DNA from: Planctomycetota bacterium
GTDB taxonomy: Bacteria > Planctomycetota > Planctomycetia > Gemmatales > Gemmataceae
DNA: 52,147 bases
Direction: 5' to 3'
Assembly (NCBI GenBank): GCA_021413735.1
Contig: JAIOPV010000014.1
Location: forward strand, 1 to 52,147
Shown: one piece after another, positions 36,589-44,739 of the stretch
Layout of the letters: the number at the start of each line of letters is the position of its first letter
Numbering within the stretch: position 1 is the stretch's first letter
Made by a program: the position numbers and the translations under genes
Notes under the pieces: model-generated
The model's database searches: none
Told to the model about the DNA's origin: nothing
What the model saw: the letters and a program-made list of their open reading frames with translations, nothing else

Positions 36589-38184
36589 ATGATTCGTCAC
36601 ACGTTCCGCTTCGCATCGCGGCTACGCCTCGTCGGTTTATTCGCGTTGCTCGTGCCGGTCGTCGCGTCGGCACAGACGCCGGCGATCGACCCGCTCGGGC
36701 TTCCGGGGCCGCTCCTCATCGCCTGCGAAGGCGACATCCCCAACGATGCACGCGATGCGTTCTTCGCCCTCGCCGGCAAAGACAAAGCCAAGATCGTCGT
36801 CATTCCCACGGCCGCGAAAAACGCCGACGACAAATCCATCACCAAAATGGTGCAGTCGTGGAAAGACATGAAACCGAAATCGGTCACGGTGCTGCACACA
36901 CGCATGAAGAAAGAAGCCGACGACCCCGATTTCGTGAAAGCACTAACTGAAGCTACCGGAGTCTGGCTCGCCAATGGCAACCCGGATACCTTGCTCGAAG
37001 CGTATCGCGGCACACTGGTCGAGAAGGAACTGAAGAAGCTGCACGAACGCGGCACGATCATCGGCGGGTCGCTCGGCGGCATGATGGCCCTCACCGATCT
37101 GCACATCGACGCTGACGCTCCCAAAACTGCAGCAGGCTTGGGATTCCTTAACGGCTTCATCCTCGATGGCGGAACGCGAATCAAAAGCACCATCGCGGCG
37201 AACCCCGCATACGTCGGCTTCGCATTCCCCGAAAACTCGGCGCTCATCATTCAGGGTCGGCTTGCACGCGCGTTTGGCGAAGGCAGCATGACCATCAGCG
37301 TGTCGAAGGGTGCCGGCAAGCCAGCCGCGAACGACACATACAAGGCTGGTGCGCTGATCGACCTCGTGCAGTTGCGTCGTGCTGCTGCGAACCGTGCCGC
37401 GAAGGTGCCGTTCCCGCCAGCGAAGCCGCCGGAAGCGGTCGTTCCCAAGGGAACGCTCATGATTATCGGCGGTGGAGGCTCCACGCCCGAGATGTGGGAA
37501 CGGTTCATCAAGGCGAGCGGCGGGCCAGACGCACTCATCGTCGTGATTCCCACGGCACTCGAAGACCCGCTGCCGGCGACCGTTGGCGAGGAATCCATCC
37601 TCAAAAAGTTCGGGGCGAAGAACATCAAGTCGCTACACACGCGTGACCCGAAAGAGGCAAACGATCCGAAGTTCTCGGAGATCCTCACGAAGGCGGGCGG
37701 CGTGTGGTTTGGTGGCGGGCGGCAGTGGCGATTCGTGGACGCCTACGGCGGCACGAAGACCGAGGAGCGGATTCACGAAGTGTTGGCACGCGGCGGCGCG
37801 ATCGGCGGCAGTTCAGCCGGCGCGAGCATTCAGAGCGAGTACATGCCGCGAGGGCATCCGCTCGGGAACACGGTGATGGCAGCCGAGGGGTATGAGAAGG
37901 GCTTCGGGTTCTTGCCAGGTTGTGCGGTCGATCAGCACTTCTTCGCACGCAAGCGAACAGGCGACATGACCGGGCTGATGAAGAAGTACCCGCAGTATCT
38001 GGGCATCGGTCTGGACGAAGCGACGGCCATCGTGGTGACCGGCAGCACCGCCGAGGTGATTGGTAAGAGCAAGGTCGCGTTCTACGACACGACGAAGAAG
38101 CGGGAAGCCGATGAGGCGGATTACGATGAGTTGAAGCCCGGCGACAAGTACGATTTGAAGAAGCGCGTGAAGATCGAGAAGTGA
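36589..38184 (+). CDS. Exported protein with two tandem cyanophycinase-like (peptidase S51) domains
   Basis: A 531-residue protein with a signal peptide (RLVGLFALLVPVVASA). Two halves, about 40-265 and 280-520, align with each other and with peptidase S51/cyanophycinase, a serine hydrolase that cuts cyanophycin-type peptides. The second half keeps the nucleophile loop GGSSAGASIQSEYM near residue 405, the histidine motif CAVDQHFFARKR near 445, and DEATAIVV. The first half has GGSLGGMMAL but DGGTRIKS in place of DQHF, so its histidine is gone and it is probably inactive. A duplication followed by decay of one catalytic site is inferred. It is transcribed away from the chitinase and converges on dapA across a long stem. 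Confidence 0.88.
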   Translation: MIRHTFRFASRLRLVGLFALLVPVVASAQTPAIDPLGLPGPLLIACEGDIPNDARDAFFALAGKDKAKIVVIPTAAKNADDKSITKMVQSWKDMKPKSVTVLHTRMKKEADDPDFVKALTEATGVWLANGNPDTLLEAYRGTLVEKELKKLHERGTIIGGSLGGMMALTDLHIDADAPKTAAGLGFLNGFILDGGTRIKSTIAANPAYVGFAFPENSALIIQGRLARAFGEGSMTISVSKGAGKPAANDTYKAGALIDLVQLRRAAANRAAKVPFPPAKPPEAVVPKGTLMIIGGGGSTPEMWERFIKASGGPDALIVVIPTALEDPLPATVGEESILKKFGAKNIKSLHTRDPKEANDPKFSEILTKAGGVWFGGGRQWRFVDAYGGTKTEERIHEVLARGGAIGGSSAGASIQSEYMPRGHPLGNTVMAAEGYEKGFGFLPGCAVDQHFFARKRTGDMTGLMKKYPQYLGIGLDEATAIVVTGSTAEVIGKSKVAFYDTTKKREADEADYDELKPGDKYDLKKRVKIEK

Positions 38185-38202
38185 AGATTTCGCAGATGAA
38201 AG

Positions 38203-38269
38203 GCTGCATGAAGAGGATCAGACAGAATCCGTACTTGGAAATCAATTTGTCTGTTCCTCTTCATGCAGC
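38203..38269. terminator. Long-stem inverted repeat between convergent genes
   Basis: Arms 38203-38224 and 38248-38269 (22 bp, one mismatch) with a 23-base loop. It lies between the ends of the cyanophycinase-like gene and dapA and could terminate both transcripts, although no T-run follows. Unlike most repeats here it is AT-richer and does not resemble the other families. Confidence 0.65.
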
Positions 38270-38273
38270 GGCA

Positions 38274-39173
38274 TCACGCCTTGAGCAACCCGTAGTTCAC
38301 CAGCGTCTGGCGGACCTTCGCTTCACCGGTCGCATCCAGCGGGTACATCGGCAGACGCATCTCGCCATTGCCGCGGCCAAGCAGTTTCATCGCGGCCTTC
38401 AACGGAATCGGATTCGTCGAGACGCTCAGCATATCGCGGCACAGCGGGAACAGCTTGCGATGCCACGTCAACGCTTCCTCGAACTTCCCTGCGGCGAACG
38501 CCTTCACCAGCGCCATCATGTCGCGAGGCACAATGTTTCCCACGACCGACACGACACCCTTGCCGCCGATGCTCATGAGCGGAAGCGTCAGGCTGTCGTC
38601 GCCGCTGAGGATGGTCAGGTCGCTGAGCGCTGCTGTTTGGCTGGCCTGATCGAGCGAGCCGGTTGCCTCTTTCACGGCCACGACGGTCGGGTACTTCTCG
38701 GCGATGCGAGCGAGCGTTTCTGGAAGGATGTTCGACCCCGTGCGGCCTGGGATGTTGTAGACGACGATGGGCAGATCGGTGGCTTCCGCGACAGCGCCGA
38801 AGTGGCGGAAGTAGCCTTCTTGCGATGGCTTGTTGTAGTACGGTCCGACTTGCAGGGTGCCGTTGGCGCCGGCCTTCTTGGCGGCCTTCGTCATGCGAAT
38901 CGCTTCGGATGTGCTGTTCGATCCGGTGCCGGCCATGATCTTGGTGCGGCCGCGTGCCTTCTCGCAGACGAACGCGACGACACGCTCGTTTTCTTCGTGC
39001 GTGAGCGTGGGCGATTCGCCGGTGGTGCCGCACGGCGCAAGGGCGTCGGTGCCTTCCTGGCAGTGCCACTCGACGAGTTTCCCGAGGTCATCCCAATCGA
39101 CTTCGCCGTTCTTGAATGGGGTGACGATAGCGACGGTGACGCCGGCGAACATTTCGCCTCGGGTAGCTGGCAT
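38274..39173 (-). CDS. dapA: 4-hydroxy-tetrahydrodipicolinate synthase
   Basis: A 299-residue cytoplasmic aldolase that condenses pyruvate with aspartate semialdehyde, the first step of the lysine/diaminopimelate branch needed for lysine and peptidoglycan precursors. Signatures: the pyruvate-site [18 protein letters not shown] at about 42-58, the tyrosine in [10 protein letters not shown] near 138, and the Schiff-base lysine in [14 protein letters not shown] near 166. Length is normal. The ATG start has only a weak upstream site. It is an isolated gene here, with a palindrome upstream and a long stem downstream. Confidence 0.95.
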   Translation of the reverse strand: MPATRGEMFAGVTVAIVTPFKNGEVDWDDLGKLVEWHCQEGTDALAPCGTTGESPTLTHEENERVVAFVCEKARGRTKIMAGTGSNSTSEAIRMTKAAKKAGANGTLQVGPYYNKPSQEGYFRHFGAVAEATDLPIVVYNIPGRTGSNILPETLARIAEKYPTVVAVKEATGSLDQASQTAALSDLTILSGDDSLTLPLMSIGGKGVVSVVGNIVPRDMMALVKAFAAGKFEEALTWHRKLFPLCRDMLSVSTNPIPLKAAMKLLGRGNGEMRLPMYPLDATGEAKVRQTLVNYGLLKA

Positions 39174-39291
39174 GACAGGACTCGCGTTCGGGAAACTGGA
39201 CAGAAGGGAAGGTTACAGACGACCGAAGGGAATACAAGTAGGATGGAACGCTCTTACGGTGTGAACGCCTCAGTTCCGTGGAGAACACGGG

Positions 39292-39338
39292 GCGAAGCCG
39301 CAAGCGGCTCAAATGTTGTAAGCCGCTTGCGGCTTCGC
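39292..39338. repeat. Palindromic element family A, copy 4
   Basis: A perfect 18 bp inverted repeat (39292-39309 and 39321-39338) with the core GCCGCAAGCGGC and an 11 bp loop, between the dapA start and the end of a small membrane-protein gene. Confidence 0.9.
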
Positions 39339-39351
39339 ACTGTGCGCTGGA

Positions 39352-39675
39352 TCACGGTTCCAGGTCGTCATCGCCGCGGGTGCGGCTTGTCGGCGTCGCG
39401 ACGGGTTCACGCTTCGTTCGCACAACCGGCGTTGAAGGCAACTCCAGAGGAAGCACAGCCGGGGCTTCGTGAGGCTCGGGAATTGGGTCAGGTTTCGCGT
39501 CGGCCACAAGTGCAACGGACATCTTTTCGACAGGCTTCGCGATTGCGGACTTCTGCACCGAGCTGGGTACGTTCGCGGCTGTCTGGGGATGCGGATGCCG
39601 ATTCGCCGACAACACCGCCACGGCAATCACGCCGACTACTCCAACGAATAATCCGAGTTTCGCGTCGTTTGGCAT
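39352..39675 (-). CDS. Small single-pass membrane protein
   Basis: A 107-residue protein not recognised as a known family. Residues 7-24 (LGLFVGVVGVIAVAVLSA) form one transmembrane segment; the remainder is proline-rich and charged (KPDPIPEPHEAP, ending RGDDDLEP), probably an extended periplasmic tail. The ATG is preceded by GGGGGAAGG at good spacing on the coding strand, and codon use resembles the neighbours, so it is probably real. It diverges from the DcuC-like carrier gene. A linker or regulatory role is only a guess. Confidence 0.7.
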   Translation of the reverse strand: MPNDAKLGLFVGVVGVIAVAVLSANRHPHPQTAANVPSSVQKSAIAKPVEKMSVALVADAKPDPIPEPHEAPAVLPLELPSTPVVRTKREPVATPTSRTRGDDDLEP

Positions 39676-39874
39676 TGGCCTTCCCCCGCTCGCAATGATT
39701 CACTCTACTATTCCCGAGAAATCACTCCCAGATGGTTGACATCAATCGGGTTCGCGAAAAACTCTCAGCCGATTGGCCGGCTGTGTCGGAGAATACGCCT
39801 TCCTGATTCAAGCGAAGCGTTCCCCCCAACCGCCACACTCGGTGCTGCGGGCCAACTCGACAAACGAGGCGCAC

Positions 39875-41323
39875 ATGGAGTTTGCAGGGTTTGCGGCACT
39901 GACGGTCATCGTCCTCGCGGTCTGGATGGTCGTGAAGGGTTGGGATGTACGGCTCGTGCTGCTCGTGTCGTCGCTGCTCATTGCTGCGGGCGCGAGCGTG
40001 TCAGCCCAACCCGGACACCAACACGACGCGGTTGCGGGAGTGCTGCGAACCTTCCTCGCGACGTTCTCGAACGAGAAGTTCGTGGTGCCGATCTGCTCGG
40101 CGATGGGCTTCGCTTACGTGTTGCGACACACCGGTTGCGAACGGCATCTCGTGCTGCTGCTCGTGAAGCCGTTGCGATATGTCCGATGGTTGCTCGTGCC
40201 CGGCGTGCTGCTCGTCGGCTTCCTCGTGAACATCCCCGTCATCAGTCAGACGAGTACGGCTGTGTGCATCGGGCCGGTGATTGTGCCATTGATGCGGGCC
40301 GCACGCTACTCGATGGCGACGATCGGGGCGTGTCTGTTGCTCGGTGCGTCGGTGGGTGGGGAGCTGCTGAACCCCGGTGCGCCCGAGTTGCTCACGGTCG
40401 CTGCGGCAACGGGTGTTTCGACGATCGAGCAGACGCACAGGTACATTCCAAAGTTGGTGTTTACGCAACTCGCGGTGTCGATGCTGGTGTTCTGGGTCAT
40501 GAGCATCTGGTGGGAACGCAAGGCCAACTCAGAAGACCCCTCCCCCAACCCCCTCCCCCAAGGGGAGAGGGGGCAAAATCCGGCTCCCCCTTCCTTCTTA
40601 GGGAAGGGGGATGGGGGGTTAGGTTCTTCCGAACCACCCGAACGCATCAATCTGCTGAAGGCGTTCGTGCCGTTGGTGCCGCTCATGTTGCTGTTCGCGT
40701 CCGGGATGCCCGAAGGCTACAAGCTGTTCGACATCCCCGACGAGTGGGTGATTCTTCCCAAAGACGGCAAACGCGACACAGCCTACAGTTCGCGGCTCAT
40801 CGGGCTGGCCATGCTCGTTGGCGTGCTCGCAGCCGCAGCGGTCACGCCGTCGAAGTCGCGAGACTGCGTGAAGCAATTCTTCGACGGTGCCGGCTATGGC
40901 TTCGCGAATGTGGTGAGCCTCATCGTCATCGCGACGTGCTTTGGGAACGCCATCGAAGCGGCGGGGTTGGCGAAAGCGCTCGGCCTGCTCATTACGGGAA
41001 CGCCGGAGTTGATGCAACCGTTGGCAGGCTTCGTGCCACTGAGTTTCGCGACGATCAGCGGTTCGGGAATGGCCAGCACGCAAAGTCTGTACGGCTTCTT
41101 CTATCAACCGGCGCTTGACCTCAAGCTCGATCCCGTGGACGTGGGAGCGTTGGTTTCGCTGGGAAGTGCGGCGGGTCGAACGATGTCGCCAGTCGCGGCT
41201 GTGACGTTGATGTGCGGCACGCTGACCGGCACGAATCCGTTCACGCTGGCGAAGCGGGTCGCGGTGCCGCTGCTCGTGGGAATGATCGTCGTCGTGGTCT
41301 TGCGAATCGCTGGAGTGTTGTAG
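39875..41323 (+). CDS. DcuC-like C4-dicarboxylate/anion carrier with in-frame repeat insertion
   Basis: A 482-residue inner-membrane carrier with about 11 hydrophobic segments. The pattern (VVPICSAMGFAYVLRHTG, NIPVISQTSTAVCIGPVIVPL, GASVGGELLNPGAPELLTVAA, SFATISGSGMASTQSLYGFF) fits the DcuC/ion-transporter superfamily that exchanges or exports C4-dicarboxylates; the substrate is not certain. Between two membrane segments, residues about 219-250 (PSPNPLPQGERGQNPAPP and on) come from a palindromic repeat at 40531-40628. The frame is unbroken across it, and the insertion sits in a loop. ATG 39875 has ACGAGG upstream. The gene is divergent from a small membrane protein. Confidence 0.85.
   Translation: MEFAGFAALTVIVLAVWMVVKGWDVRLVLLVSSLLIAAGASVSAQPGHQHDAVAGVLRTFLATFSNEKFVVPICSAMGFAYVLRHTGCERHLVLLLVKPLRYVRWLLVPGVLLVGFLVNIPVISQTSTAVCIGPVIVPLMRAARYSMATIGACLLLGASVGGELLNPGAPELLTVAAATGVSTIEQTHRYIPKLVFTQLAVSMLVFWVMSIWWERKANSEDPSPNPLPQGERGQNPAPPSFLGKGDGGLGSSEPPERINLLKAFVPLVPLMLLFASGMPEGYKLFDIPDEWVILPKDGKRDTAYSSRLIGLAMLVGVLAAAAVTPSKSRDCVKQFFDGAGYGFANVVSLIVIATCFGNAIEAAGLAKALGLLITGTPELMQPLAGFVPLSFATISGSGMASTQSLYGFFYQPALDLKLDPVDVGALVSLGSAAGRTMSPVAAVTLMCGTLTGTNPFTLAKRVAVPLLVGMIVVVVLRIAGVL
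40531..40628 (+). repeat. In-frame palindromic element family C, copy 3
   Basis: Begins AGAAGACCCC and ends GGTTAGGTTCTT, 98 bp, with inner hairpins CCCCCTCCC/GGGGAGAGGGGG and CCCCCTTCC/GGGAAGGGGG. It is fully within the DcuC-like coding region and open in the frame used. Copy 1 shares both ends and both inner hairpins but is read in a different frame. Confidence 0.92.
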
Positions 41324-41398
41324 TGACTACAACACTCACGCACGACCAGGAATTTTTTGCTGTGCCGCGAGCCTCGCGGCATCTACCATCGCTGCATT

Positions 41399-42649
41399 AT
41401 GAAAATCACCCGCATCGAAACGATCTTCCTACCCGAGTATCCGTCGTTCCTGTTCGTCGCGGTTCACACCGACACAGGACTCGTCGGCTACTCGGATACC
41501 TGCTACATGCCCGACGCGGTCGCGGGCTTCATCCATGGCTTCGCCGCGCCGATGCTCATCGGGCACGATCCGCTCGCCATCGAACTCCACTGGCGACGCC
41601 TGTACGAAGTCATCGCTCACATCGTCGGTAAGGGTGCCGAGCTGCGAGGGCTTTCGGCCATCGACGTGTGCCTGTGGGATATCTTCGGCCAGGCGACCGG
41701 GATGCCGATCTGGCAGCTTCTTGGCGGTGCGTGTCGCGATCGCATTCGCACTTACAACACCTGTGGCGGACCAGGCTACGGCAAGGCAACCAAGGGCGGG
41801 CTGGGCTACGGCACCGAGAGCGCCAGCGGCAAATACGAAGACCTCGCGGCGTTCATGGAACGACCCGGCGAACTCGCCCTCGATTTGCTTTCCGAAGGCT
41901 ACACGGCCATGAAGCTGTGGCCGTTCGACTATGTCGCTCATTACCCCGGCGGCTGGGACAACTGGCGAAACTTCCGCGGTATGTTCGACCCCAACATCCG
42001 CTCGCTCGGCGGTCACGACATCAACGCCGCGGACATGAACCGCGCACTGGAGCCGTTCCGTCAGATTCGCAAAGCGGTCGGCGACAAGATGGAGATCATG
42101 CTCGAAGGCCACGGGCTGTGGTCGCTGCCAGCGGCTCTGAAGATTGCTCGCGCAATGGAAGAGTTCCGCCCAGCGTGGCTCGAAGACCTCATGCGAGCCG
42201 ATGATGTGCAGGCACTCGCGGAACTGCGTCGTGGGACAACGTGCCCGATTCTGGCGAGCGAATACCTCGCGACTCGCTACGAGTATCGACCGTTGTTGGA
42301 GGCACAGGCGGCGGACATCGTGATGATCGACCCGACGTGGGCTGGCGGCATCACGGAGAGCAAGAAGGTATGCGCGATGGCAGAGGCGTACAAGCGACCC
42401 GTGGCGATGCACGATTGCACGGGCCCGTTCACTCTGTACGCGGGCATTCATCTGGCGATCAACGCCCCGAACGCGATCTATCAGGAATCGGTGCGTGCAT
42501 ATCTTCGCGTGAACTACCCGGAACTGGTGACGGACTTACCGGTGATCGAGAAGGGGCACATCCTGGCGCCGACGAAACCCGGCATCGGCACGACGATGTT
42601 GCCAGATGTGCGCAAACGAGACGGAGCTGTCGTGCGTGAATCTCGGTGA
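41399..42649 (+). CDS. Enolase-superfamily enzyme (mandelate racemase/muconate lactonizing type)
   Basis: A 416-residue cytoplasmic enzyme of the enolase superfamily, which abstracts the alpha-proton of carboxylic acids. The N-terminal capping domain is MKITRIETIFLPEYPSFL. The barrel shows ITYxN-like RTYNTCGGPGYG, a putative base lysine in TAMKLWPFD, metal-ligand acidic residues in EIMLEGHGLW and AWLEDLM and PILASEY, and the histidine base of the mandelate racemase subgroup in VAMHDCTGPFTL. The first metal ligand position reads E-G-H, which is less usual. Substrate unknown; sugar-acid dehydration is common in the subgroup. The gene follows the carrier after 75 bp, and the carrier may bring its substrate. 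Confidence 0.9.
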   Translation: MKITRIETIFLPEYPSFLFVAVHTDTGLVGYSDTCYMPDAVAGFIHGFAAPMLIGHDPLAIELHWRRLYEVIAHIVGKGAELRGLSAIDVCLWDIFGQATGMPIWQLLGGACRDRIRTYNTCGGPGYGKATKGGLGYGTESASGKYEDLAAFMERPGELALDLLSEGYTAMKLWPFDYVAHYPGGWDNWRNFRGMFDPNIRSLGGHDINAADMNRALEPFRQIRKAVGDKMEIMLEGHGLWSLPAALKIARAMEEFRPAWLEDLMRADDVQALAELRRGTTCPILASEYLATRYEYRPLLEAQAADIVMIDPTWAGGITESKKVCAMAEAYKRPVAMHDCTGPFTLYAGIHLAINAPNAIYQESVRAYLRVNYPELVTDLPVIEKGHILAPTKPGIGTTMLPDVRKRDGAVVRESR

Positions 42650-42680
42650 ACACACTCCGGAGGAGTGCCCCTTGTCTTTT

Positions 42681-42915
42681 GTCTTCGCCCTGAAGGGGCG
42701 GGACAACAGAGCCCGGGGCAAGCCGAAGGCGACGCCCCGGGAACAGCACAAACCCAATGATCCACCCTGAAAGGGTGGGATAAGTGCCGTCGCCCATCTG
42801 CAAACATGTGTCGCACCCTTTCAGGGTGCCTGCGTTTTGGTGGTTGGTCCCGGGGTTGCGACAGCTTCGCAGTCTTGCCCGGGCTCTGTTGTCCCGGCCC
42901 TTCGGGGCAAAGACA
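42681..42915. repeat. TGTC-hairpin palindromic array (family D, copy 2)
   Basis: Arms 42681-42717 and 42879-42915 are a 37 bp near-perfect inverted repeat sharing GGGACAACAGAGCCC-type sequence. Hairpins beside GACA/TGTC occur at 42702-42705, 42809-42812 and 42890-42893. The layout matches 15175-15385. The rest of the 42650-42961 gap shows no gene. Confidence 0.9.
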
Positions 42916-42961
42916 TGACCCCTCTCTCTTCACCACCAACCCACACACTTCAACACCGGCA

Positions 42962-43216
42962 TCAGTCACCTTTTGCCTTGAGTCTCAGAAGCGAATCTTG
43001 AACCAGTCCCTTCGCGTCGATCAGCACCGCGAGCAGTGGTGCAAGATCGGGCGGTGGCGTTCGTCGCTCCCCTGGACCGAGGCGGTAATACACCATGTGC
43101 TGATTCAACGCGACCATCGTGTCGGTGAGTTGATCGAGGACCAGCGCCAGATTGCCAGCGTCGTGCCCCATCTGGAAGCGATAATCGTCGAGGCGCTCGC
43201 TGTCGGAGTCGGTCAT
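42962..43216 (-). CDS. Small conserved-looking protein linked to cysE
   Basis: An 84-residue, mostly helical cytoplasmic protein of no recognised family (MTDSDSERLDDYRFQMGHDA ... LLRLKAKGD). It is amphipathic with many Leu, Asp and Gln, and may be a four-helix-like or coiled protein. The ATG has CGGAGAGA at good spacing on the coding strand, and it lies 24 bp downstream of cysE on the same strand, so co-expression with cysE is likely. Function unknown. Confidence 0.72.
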   Translation of the reverse strand: MTDSDSERLDDYRFQMGHDAGNLALVLDQLTDTMVALNQHMVYYRLGPGERRTPPPDLAPLLAVLIDAKGLVQDSLLRLKAKGD

Positions 43217-43240
43217 GTTCTCTCCGGGCGAGTTGGTCGG

Positions 43241-44188
43241 TCAAATGTCATACGTCAGCGAGTCGTGAACCGGTTTCGCGCCACGTAGACGCAACCGCGG
43301 CTTCTCCAGAATCACCGTCGTATCGGGTGGCACGCTCTCGGTCAACCAGACGTTCGAGCCGATCACAGCCCGTTCGCCCAGCACCGTTTGCCCACCGAGG
43401 ATCGTCGCGTTAGCGTACACAACCACGCCATCCTTCAAGGTTGGGTGCCGCTTGTAACTGCCCTTCAGCAACTCGCCGTCGTCGTCCTTCGTGAAGCTCA
43501 ACGCGCCGAGCGTCACGCCCTGATAGAGCTTCACGCCGACACCGATGTCGCACGTCTCACCAATGACGACGCCAGTCCCGTGGTCGATGAAGAAGCCCGG
43601 CCCGATTCTTGCGCCGGGGTGAATATCAATGCCCGTCTTCGAGTGTGCGAACTCGGTCATCATGCGGGGAATGAACGGTACGCCGAGGGTGTAAAGTTCG
43701 TGGGCGACGCGGTAGGTCGTGATCGCTTCCAACCCCGGATAGCTGAAGATGATCTCGTGGTGCGTGCGGGCCGCCGGATCGCCACGAAACGCGGCTTCGA
43801 CGTCCTGTTCGAGCACTTTCCGCACGTCGGGCAGCCGACGGAGTAGTTCCACGGCTTTCGGCTGAGCGATTTTTTCGCAGTCGATATGAGGCGATTCCTG
43901 GCACAACTCGTGCCGCAGTGCTCGGGCGATTTGGTTGGTGAGCTTGTCGTGCAGCGCGTCGATCAGGCTTCCGACGTAGTAGCCAATGTTGCCGATGTGG
44001 AGGTTCTGACGGCGACCGTAGCCAGGATACAGCACTTCGTAGAGATCGGAAACGATCTCCGCGACCGCATCTCGGCTCGGGAGGGCTTCGTGCGCGAGGT
44101 GATTCAGCCGACTGCATTCGGTGTACGTCTCCACCAGCAGGTCGGTGATCGTCGGCAACTCCTCCTTGAGGCGAATATCCGTGGCCAT
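43241..44188 (-). CDS. cysE: Serine O-acetyltransferase (CysE)
   Basis: A 315-residue enzyme that acetylates serine to O-acetylserine, the first committed step of cysteine synthesis. The N-terminal helical region (about 1-180) is followed by a left-handed beta-helix of hexapeptide repeats from about 200: [35 protein letters not shown] and [14 protein letters not shown]; the catalytic-type DHGTG histidine is visible. The long N-terminal region resembles the EpsC/SatA type. The ATG start has TGGAGTC upstream. It runs with the small downstream gene. Confidence 0.94.
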   Translation of the reverse strand: MATDIRLKEELPTITDLLVETYTECSRLNHLAHEALPSRDAVAEIVSDLYEVLYPGYGRRQNLHIGNIGYYVGSLIDALHDKLTNQIARALRHELCQESPHIDCEKIAQPKAVELLRRLPDVRKVLEQDVEAAFRGDPAARTHHEIIFSYPGLEAITTYRVAHELYTLGVPFIPRMMTEFAHSKTGIDIHPGARIGPGFFIDHGTGVVIGETCDIGVGVKLYQGVTLGALSFTKDDDGELLKGSYKRHPTLKDGVVVYANATILGGQTVLGERAVIGSNVWLTESVPPDTTVILEKPRLRLRGAKPVHDSLTYDI

Positions 44189-44495
44189 GAAGACTCCAGG
44201 AAAGAACCTGCGCTGTCTGTAGAAGATGGTACGGCTGCGGGAGTCCGAACGTCAACGAGCCTGGGAATATCTCGAAGTGTCGCAACGCGCGGCACTGGGG
44301 CTGGTGATTTGCCCGCGAGGGCAGCATCCCTGGTGGCGACTCCAGCGGGTCGCGCGATCAACTGCTCGCTGTTACATCGCGTGAATTGCTGGAATTACAA
44401 GTGTTTTCGTCACATGGCGTGGCCGAGATGAGATTTTCTGGGAGCTTTGGCACCGAGGCTGCTATTACCTCAGTCGGCGAGCCTGAAACGAGTCG

Positions 44496-44604
44496 GTTGG
44501 TTGAGTGGAGGGGAGAGGCCACTCAAACAACATCTCAAATCTTGCTCTGCTAACTTCGACTATCCGAGTGCGTTGGCAGAGGGGAGAGGCTGCCAACCAC
44601 TCGG
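44496..44604 (+). ncRNA. Candidate structured RNA: two hairpins with identical purine loops
   Basis: Hairpin 1 (44496-44531) has a 13 bp stem with one mismatch around the loop AGGGGAGAGG. Hairpin 2 (44564-44604) has a 15 bp stem with a single bulged base and different stem sequence around exactly the same loop. The loops start 71 bases apart. Different stems with a fixed loop suggest selection for RNA structure. The RNA could be a leader of the DUF4058 gene or an independent RNA; on the other strand the loops would be CCTCTCCCCT, an anti-Shine-Dalgarno-like sequence. Orientation is uncertain. Confidence 0.5.
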
Positions 44605-44710
44605 GTAGTTGTATTTTGCGCTGTCACATCAACAGATCGCACTGCCTACTTTGTCAGATCGCGGTCACGAAAAGCCCCGCCAACGCACATTAGTCGTTCC
44701 CGCCGTCGTG

Positions 44711-44720
44711 GTGGTACAAT
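44711..44720 (+). promoter_or_regulatory. Possible -10 promoter element
   Basis: GTGGTACAAT, 19 bases before the DUF4058 start; close to a TATAAT-type -10 with an upstream TG-like extension. No clear -35. The short distance leaves a leader of about 12 bases. Confidence 0.35.
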
Positions 44721-44739
44721 CCCACGAGGAGGATCAACC

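Larger units (their letters stand above)
44189..44739. other. 551 bp intergenic region with twin hairpins
   Basis: The region between divergent cysE and the DUF4058 gene has no convincing protein gene or tRNA. Its notable content is the tandem hairpin pair at 44496-44604, a possible -10 element at 44711-44720 and the DUF4058 ribosome site. The stretch 44189-44490 shows nothing recognised apart from the cysE promoter side. Confidence 0.7.
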
